Source: Thysanoteuthis rhombus | Lineage: Eukaryota; Mollusca; Cephalopoda; Oegopsida; Thysanoteuthidae | Length of the DNA: 64,000 nucleotides | Reading direction: 5' to 3' | Assembly (NCBI GenBank): GCA_963457665.1 | Contig: OY735233.1 | Span: 30,204,676 to 30,268,675, forward strand | Shown: piece by piece, positions 58,620 through 64,000 of the stretch | How the letters are laid out: each line of letters begins with the position of its first letter | Position numbering within the stretch: position 1 is the stretch's first letter | Position numbers and translations under genes: made by a program | Notes under the pieces: model-generated | What the model was told of the DNA's origin: nothing | Seen by the model: the letters and a program-made list of their open reading frames with translations, nothing else | The model's database searches: none

Positions 58620-59215
58620 ATGCAAAAACAACAGTGACTAGACTAGACAGCAAAAACCATGAAATTCAAACTGAAATTCGAGTCTTGTCTCATCTGAAGA
58701 TCCATCGCAGGATGCTCTAAGCAAAAATGTAGAATGTCCATATTCAACAAACCAGTATCAGAAAAGAACTGGTTGTGCCTATAAGGTCGCTACAACTGAA
58801 TCAAAAGACACTTGACGTAACATTTTTCAACACTTTCTGGCCTCGTTTCTTGTGCAACCTTAACTGAAACAATTTGGTCAGGAGAGCGTATCCAAGTCAA
58901 CAATACGCCCAACCTGTCAAGAATTTAGCTTCTTTTATTTATTTATTTTTTTTTTGATGACCCTTCTACACCCACAATTGGTTGACGCCCTTTCTTCATG
59001 TTTCCAGCCTACCTATTCAATGAACAAAATAAAATAAGGCTTCCATTGTTTAGATTCATTTTCAAAAGTAAAAATAGAATGAGATGAAAATAGTAGGAAT
59101 TTATTCGGTCGGTAATCTTGGAAAAATGAAATGTTTAGTGATGTCAAGTCTGGTTTTTATCCTGTCAGTATATCCAGATATCAGGTCATCTATACATGCC
59201 TCTTTTATGCATAGG
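58620..59215. other. Unassigned DNA
   Basis: No recognised content. Confidence 0.4.
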
Positions 59216-59395
59216 GAGCTGAATAGGCCAAAGCCTTTATTGGATCCTAAACAGAATCTGATTAGGATGCCCTTACCGCCTTTTGGGGGCCCGAAGCAGA
59301 ATTTGAGTTGGGTCCCCCACACTTTTTGGGAGGCCTTCTGGTGGTCATGGGGCCCTAGTTAGCTGCTTAGTTCATATGCCTCAGTGCTGAACTTA
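59216..59395 (+). repeat. Family D GC-rich repeat, copy 1
   Basis: Two tandem units of about 45 bp (59246-59291 and 59292-59335) share '(c)ctaaacagaatctgatta'/'cgaagcagaatttgagttg' and TTTTGGGGGCC/TTTTTGGGAGGCC. A shared 3' part follows ('ctggtggtcatggggcccta', 'agctgcttagttc'). The same arrangement occurs at 63.2 kb. Confidence 0.6.
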
Positions 59396-60306
59396 GATAT
59401 ATACGTGTATGTGCTTTTATAAATATATATCTGTAGACATATGCATAGATAACGATATAGTCTTCAAATTAATATTTTTAATAATACATGCGGATATCAA
59501 TACAAATCTTTCCCCTGCTTTCCATCGATGTGAATAAACTAACATGAAAAAATCCATATTTGTATCCATACACAGACAATACGTACATATTTGTAGAAAA
59601 AAAACAAAACAAAACAACAAAAAACAACGCCCTCAGTTTTTCCTGATCTTAATAATGACCTTTTCGTTAAAAGTACTCGACCTCAAACGTTCGGACAATA
59701 CTTGTGCATAAACAGAAAAACTTGACGGAAAAAAATTCTTCATCTATCGTCTTTGATTAGACTATTAATGGAAGATTACTGCCTAAATATACACTATTTA
59801 CTACCCCACACACGAACACACACACACGTGTGCGTAATTGTTAATATACTTCCATATTCACATAATCATTTCATGTCTACATCGCTAATACTTTAAATTT
59901 AAGTCCTTAAATGCGTAATGAATGCTTTCGATAGATTTGAGTAAATCATATTTTTTCATCACTCCCCATTCAGCTTTTCTATCTCTCTTTGCCTGGTGAC
60001 CACATAGTTTCCTTCTGCTTTATCGGTCCCTGACATATATCAGAGAAAACTTCCCAGCAACAGACACTCTCATAGTTGAGACAAACACTTCCTCCAGATT
60101 TATTCAAGTGGTCGTTTCTTGTCGGACTTGAACAGTATTGTCTACCTTTCGACAGCGATGAAGAGGGTCAGGAAGTTCCCTTGATAATAAAGTTCATTTT
60201 TTGGATGTTTGTTTTTAAGAATTAAGCAAACAATTTAAAGTTGATCTGTTCCATCTCTTCCAACGAAGTTTTCACTCACGTCTGTCTGTCCGTCTGTCTG
60301 TCCACA
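59396..60306. other. Unassigned AT-rich DNA
   Basis: Short GTCT tandem at 60278-60301; otherwise nothing recognised. Confidence 0.45.
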
Positions 60307-60347
<41 letters not shown>

Positions 60348-60755
60348 GTCTTTTAACGTCCGTCGTTGGACATAGACCGTCCCAAGGATTCGCTACAATT
60401 CTCTATCATGGGCGTCGCGGAGCCAGTACTTTCTGAATTTGTCTAGCTCGTCCCTCCATCTGATATTCTACTGGCCTCAGTTGCGCATGTGATCTCGGGA
60501 TATCCATGTTGTGAGTCACGATGTCCATCGGTTGTCCACCATTCTTGCAACATGGCCAGCCCACTGCCATTTGAGATTTTTAATGGATCCCATGATATCC
60601 CTGACTGTTTTCTCCCAGATGTATTGTGCTGTCTTATGGTCTCTCCATGTGAGGCCCAGCATAGTTCTTTCATATGCACGTTGCATGGTTCTCAATTTGC
60701 GGATCTGTCTCTTGGTTAGGTTTCATATTTCAGCTCCATAAGTAACTATTCTAAA
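60307..60755 (-). pseudogene. RTE-type LINE, 3' fragment with (ATG)n tail
   Basis: On the minus strand: TYGAEI, NLTKRQIRKLRTMQRAYERT, MLGLTWRDHKTAQYIWEK, VRDIMGSIKNLKWQWAGHVA, RWRDELDKFRKYWLRDAHD in one or two frames, ending 'tccaacgacggacgttaaaa' and then 14 ATG units (60307-60347). The RT C-terminus and simple-repeat tail are typical of RTE elements. A stop follows YGAEI, and everything upstream is absent (5' truncation). It is the same subfamily as 9665-10431. Confidence 0.85.
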
Positions 60756-60929
60756 ATATGAAGCTTATTTTGGAATAAAGCATCATTTAACTATGTGGAA
60801 TAAACCATTTTGAAGTGTGGATTTTGTTCTATTTGTTAAAGCTGAATGTTTTCTTTTCACTATTTTTCAGTCTTTTGAGGCAGTCAAATCAAAGATGGAA
60901 AAAAGTATATTTGGACAAATTTTCCAAAA
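60756..60929. other. Spacer, possibly the 5' end of the mariner relic
   Basis: Short AT-rich stretch between the LINE and the mariner remnant. Confidence 0.35.
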
Positions 60930-61510
60930 TGGATCGTATATCAGAAAAAACTGTTCGCAATATCAACCAATTATTTAGCCAGGGACTGTCAACGAATGTA
61001 CAGCTCAACACTGGTTCTGAAAAATTTCGAAACAGAGATGAGAGCCTTGAACATGTGGACGTCCTTCTGTGACATCCAAGTGAGGGTCTTTACTGAGGCA
61101 GACCTGCGCGAAACAACGCGAGAGCTTGCAGAGGAACTAAACATTCCCCATTCAACAGTTGTTTGACATTTGTCTCCTAAATTAGAGAAGCAAAAAACCT
61201 CTATATGACGCACGGATAACCCTGAATGAAAAGGAAAAAGCTTGCATGTCACAAGAACGATACTGCAGAAATACAACGAACTAGGTTACGAAATTCTACC
61301 TCACCCAGCTTACTCACCAGACATCTCTCGGTATTTCGACAACTTTCTGCAAGTGAAGGTTTTCCACAATCAAGCATCATCTCAAAACAACTTCGAAGAA
61401 TTCATTGGTTCTAGGACCCAAGAATCTAATGCTTCTCGTATAAATAGAGTTGGTTTCAGTTGGCAAAAATGTTTGAATTCGGAAGGTTTTTATTATTTTT
61501 TTACTTTTAA
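60930..61510 (+). pseudogene. mariner transposase relic with internal deletion
   Basis: From 60930: MDRISEKTVRNINQLFSQGL, then EKFRNRDESLEHVD (first helix-turn-helix of mariner). In another frame follows DLRETTRELAEELNIPHSTV (second HTH, 61131-61163). Only about 27 codons later comes HVTRTILQKYNELGYEILPH with PAYSPDIS (the block before the last catalytic Asp region) and finally NRVGFSWQKCLNSEGFYYF. Roughly 150 residues that include the first catalytic Asp are missing, and stops and frameshifts occur. Both mariner relics in this window lack this same region. Confidence 0.82.
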
Positions 61511-62376
61511 GTTGAGATATGCTACTTGGAATTCGATGTTGAAAAACCGCAAATATTTTTGCAAAAACCTAAAATGTAGCTACTGAGACAATCGGATTGG
61601 TATAAATATCATTAGAAAAATAAATATTTCACACTTGATGTATTATATATATCCATCAATGTTAGTATACTGATCAAGTAATAGTTAACATCTGATAGTC
61701 AAGGGTTTCTCATCCATGTTAGAAAACATTTAACCGTAAAATTGAAAGTAATATTGAGTAATATTTCATCTTTATTCTGTACCAATTTTATGCGAACAAT
61801 TCAAGCTGAAACTCATCCTAAAATAAAATAAGTCAATAATTATCCTTTGAAAATTAATGAAATGAATTTAACCATTTTTTACAGACGTTTTAAAGGAAAC
61901 TTTTTTTTCTTGATGACTCGTTTTATAGAACATTGTCGATAATGTATAATCATGTGAATGATTTTACCCGTCACGGAACAGTTTTAAGCATACATCAGTA
62001 AAGAAAAATACCTCTACGACATACATCAGAAAGAGTCAGTAATTTTGGATCAAGTAACGCCCGGCTCAAGTTTACATTTTTAAGCACTGAGAATGTCCAC
62101 ATTTTATATTAGTAATTTTCGAGACAAGTTCGTTAATCACTCCAAAACTACGCGTGATTAGACAAAATATTTTGCACCCAAGTCAAGCTTAGCAACAGAT
62201 AGTGTAGCATCCCCCAAAATGAAAGGACTGCATAAAAATGATTACCCCTCTCCACACCTAAGAAAAGTCAATGTTGGTTTCGTTTCGATAATCTTCTGTC
62301 TTTCTTTTTGAGCCAATTGAATCTCCTTGTATATGTTCAACCAGTATGACCTCAGATCTTTCAAGCATTTGCAATA
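61511..62376. other. Unassigned AT-rich DNA
   Basis: No recognised content. Confidence 0.45.
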
Positions 62377-62817
62377 CATTTGATTCCGCCTAATAGGACC
62401 AACACTTATTTGGACCAGCTGCATAATAGGAACTATTTTGTAAGAACCTATTTTTTATGCAATCATCGCTTATTTGTTTTGCTTATCAAGAACGATGCGC
62501 CGTCTATTTGGACCAAGCAGCAGTACTACCGGATTCACCTTTTTCGAAATAATTCCGATAGAATTACGGAAAATATTCTCTTTTACCAAAGCAACAGTAT
62601 TCAAATATTTTTAGCTCGTCCTTCAAATTAAAAAAGAAGTAGTTTTGAAAGGGACCAAGATGGTTATGGTTTTCCTGCAAGTTGTTCGCCTTGAATTCAA
62701 GGATCTTTGCAGAATTTTGTGCATAAGCAAAATCAAGTTGTTTGGTTAATCGGATCAGCTTGTTATTGGGTCCAAAATCGTTGGTCCCAACGTGGTTCTA
62801 TTAACCGGAATCCACTG
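62377..62817. mobile_element. Pogo/Tc1-like MITE with TA target duplication
   Basis: The left end CATTTGATTCCGCCTAATAG is inverted at the right end as CTATTAACCGGAATCCACTG (62798-62817); reading inward they share GATTCCGxxTAATAGxACCA. TA flanks both sides (62375-62376, 62818-62819), the Tc1/mariner/pogo duplication. The 441-bp interior lacks transposase; the 83-codon frame in it is incidental. Confidence 0.65.
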
Positions 62818-63199
62818 TACATAAATACATTGATAAAATTGCACGGTCGGCTACTCTATAAATAACATTTGTTTTCTCCTGAGACGAATGGCGCAGAAAA
62901 AATACATAGACATACATACGACGTTTTATATAAGTAGATTTTTCATACAAAGATATGATACAGCACTCCAAAGTATGGTCTGTTATTCATAGTTGAAGCT
63001 ATCTTTGATAATAGCTAAAATTGGCGACATTTTTCCATTTCAAGCTAACTTTATAGCTAAAAATGTTACATATAGCATTTAAAATAACTTGTCATATATA
63101 GTTAAATGAGATTACTATACGCCAAGATTCCAGAACAAATTATCCATAAATCTTTTACATTACCTTCATTAAACTTACTTATTTTTTTAATTGTCAGAT
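62818..63199. other. Unassigned DNA
   Basis: No recognised content. Confidence 0.4.
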
Positions 63200-63365
63200 T
63201 CAGGGCCAGTCGAAGTCTTCATAGAGTCCTAAGCAGAATTTGATCGGTAAAGCAACCGCCTTTATGGGTCTCTAAGGAAAATTTGATCTGGGGCCCCTAT
63301 CTGCCTTTTGGGGGCCTTCTAATGGCCACGGAGTTCTAAGCAGTCACTTAGTTTGCTAACGCGTT
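63200..63365 (+). repeat. Family D GC-rich repeat, copy 2
   Basis: Tandem units at about 63228-63271 and 63272-63316 ('cctaagcagaatttgatcgg' and 'ctaaggaaaatttgatctgg'; 'ctgccttttgggggcc') followed by 'ttctaatggccacggagttc' and 'taagcagtcacttagtttgc'. It matches the 59.2 kb copy in order. Confidence 0.6.
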
Positions 63366-63399
63366 AGGTTAGCTCTGGACGGATTTAGACATTTTTTCA

Positions 63400-63642
63400 T
63401 CAACTGAATAGGAAAAAATCAGCCATATCTAGCCGAAGAATGGCTAATTTGGCATCTTCGGTTCTTGACTTCTTGTTCGCTGATCTTGCAGCGATTAATG
63501 CTTCACAGATGTTAAGCAGATGGCGAAGACAGATCGTTCGTTGGTGCCGGTCGCGTGTTGGAGACGCAGCTCGTGCCGAAACGGATGTCGTTGAACATTT
63601 TTTTTTTTTTAGCGTGCTTTCTCTCTGCAGCTGGTTTGGCAC
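63400..63642 (-). other. Orphan open frame in a GC-richer patch
   Basis: The minus strand reads ARAASPTRDRHQRTICLRHL, then LNICEALIAARSANKKSRTE, then DAKLAILRL. It is basic and balanced in composition. The opposite strand is also open (89 codons), as often happens in GC-rich DNA. I recognise no family; it may be a fragment of a retroposed gene or an element ORF. Confidence 0.15.
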
Positions 63643-64000
63643 AGACTGGCGATGCTGGCTTGACGGTAAAAAAAAGAATATAATAATTGTTCTGGTGTCA
63701 TTTTATTAGGTGGTTGCACATACAGTTTTACATGTCTAAGCAATGGTGAAATGTTGCAGGAATGCGTGGTGGCGGCGAGAGGGAACAACGTACCCTCACT
63801 ATCTATATTCGACTTCAATTCTCTATTTGAATAATACACTGATAAGAAAACGTCTTTGAAATTGATTAAATTTCAAAATCTTTCTGGGGTTTTCTCATTT
63901 TATTTTTGCACCTCAGTTGTATATTAATCGATTCCTTCCCCTGGAACATTTCGAAATGTATCAGTTTCCTAGTAAATAACTTCTTCTGAAAACATCCGCC
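63643..64000. other. Unassigned DNA
   Basis: No recognised content to the window end. Confidence 0.4.

Noticed and set aside
60443-60679. 78-codon minus-strand frame
   Set aside because: An out-of-frame shadow of the RTE reverse transcriptase fragment.
62380-62631. 83-codon frame
   Set aside because: Lies inside a MITE with defined termini and has no transposase motif.

Overview
The window looks like non-coding nuclear DNA from a large, repeat-rich, AT-rich animal genome. I favour a cephalopod mollusc of octopus type. The evidence is circumstantial: very dense dinucleotide and triplet microsatellites, many tRNA-derived SINE-like heads (octopus is known for several tRNA-derived retroposon families), 3' stubs of RTE-type LINEs, old mariner/Tc1/Tigger relics, and almost no coding sequence in 64 kb. 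There is one 200-base run of N (45638-45837), a scaffold gap. I saw no rRNA, no intact tRNA gene, no CRISPR, no bacterial-style operon, and no LTR or virus-like element.

Layout. (1) The most repeated sequence is an approximately 440-bp interspersed element, called family A here, with 12 recognisable copies (six per strand) at about 3.4, 4.7, 6.1, 9.5, 10.7, 13.3, 20.0, 22.3, 41.8, 49.6, 50.4 and 52.0 kb, plus a possible scrap at 53.3 kb. Its 3' end carries a conserved block resembling the palindrome GTCACGTGAC. (2) A second family (family B: 7.5, 14.6, 33.0, 37.8, 38.1, 46.8 and 57.8 kb) has a tRNA-like body with conserved sequence on both sides, so the tRNA-like part is internal. (3) Other tRNA-like heads lie at 10.5, 18.9, 25.8 (tRNA-Trp-like), 32.5, 36.9, 37.6 and 45.9 kb. 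(4) RTE-type LINE 3' fragments lie at 9.7-10.4, 31.9-32.2 and 60.3-60.8 kb. (5) DNA-transposon relics: mariner at 18.2-18.6 and 60.9-61.5 kb (both lacking the catalytic middle), Tigger/pogo at 28.3-29.6 kb, Tc1 at 35.7-36.3 kb, and MITE-like elements at 29.8, 34.7-35.4, 51.2, 58.55 and 62.4 kb. (6) Decayed tandem arrays: an AGGTCA-bearing array at 23.7-25.0 kb and a roughly 30-bp minisatellite at 26.25-26.62 kb. (7) Long strand-asymmetric purine or pyrimidine tracts at 12.9, 17.1, 22.8, 26.8, 32.7, 39.3, 43.6, 45.1, 47.4 and 58.1 kb.

Host genes. No gene can be assigned with confidence. The best candidate is a terminal exon at 56107-56259 (+), behind a strong polypyrimidine tract and AG, encoding a 50-residue tail and followed by a GC-richer stretch with an ATTAAA. 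A second, weaker candidate exon lies at 27640-27738 (+). The window is probably intergenic or inside very long introns. Nothing here works together as a pathway; the internal relationships are those of mobile elements inserting into one another and seeding microsatellites.
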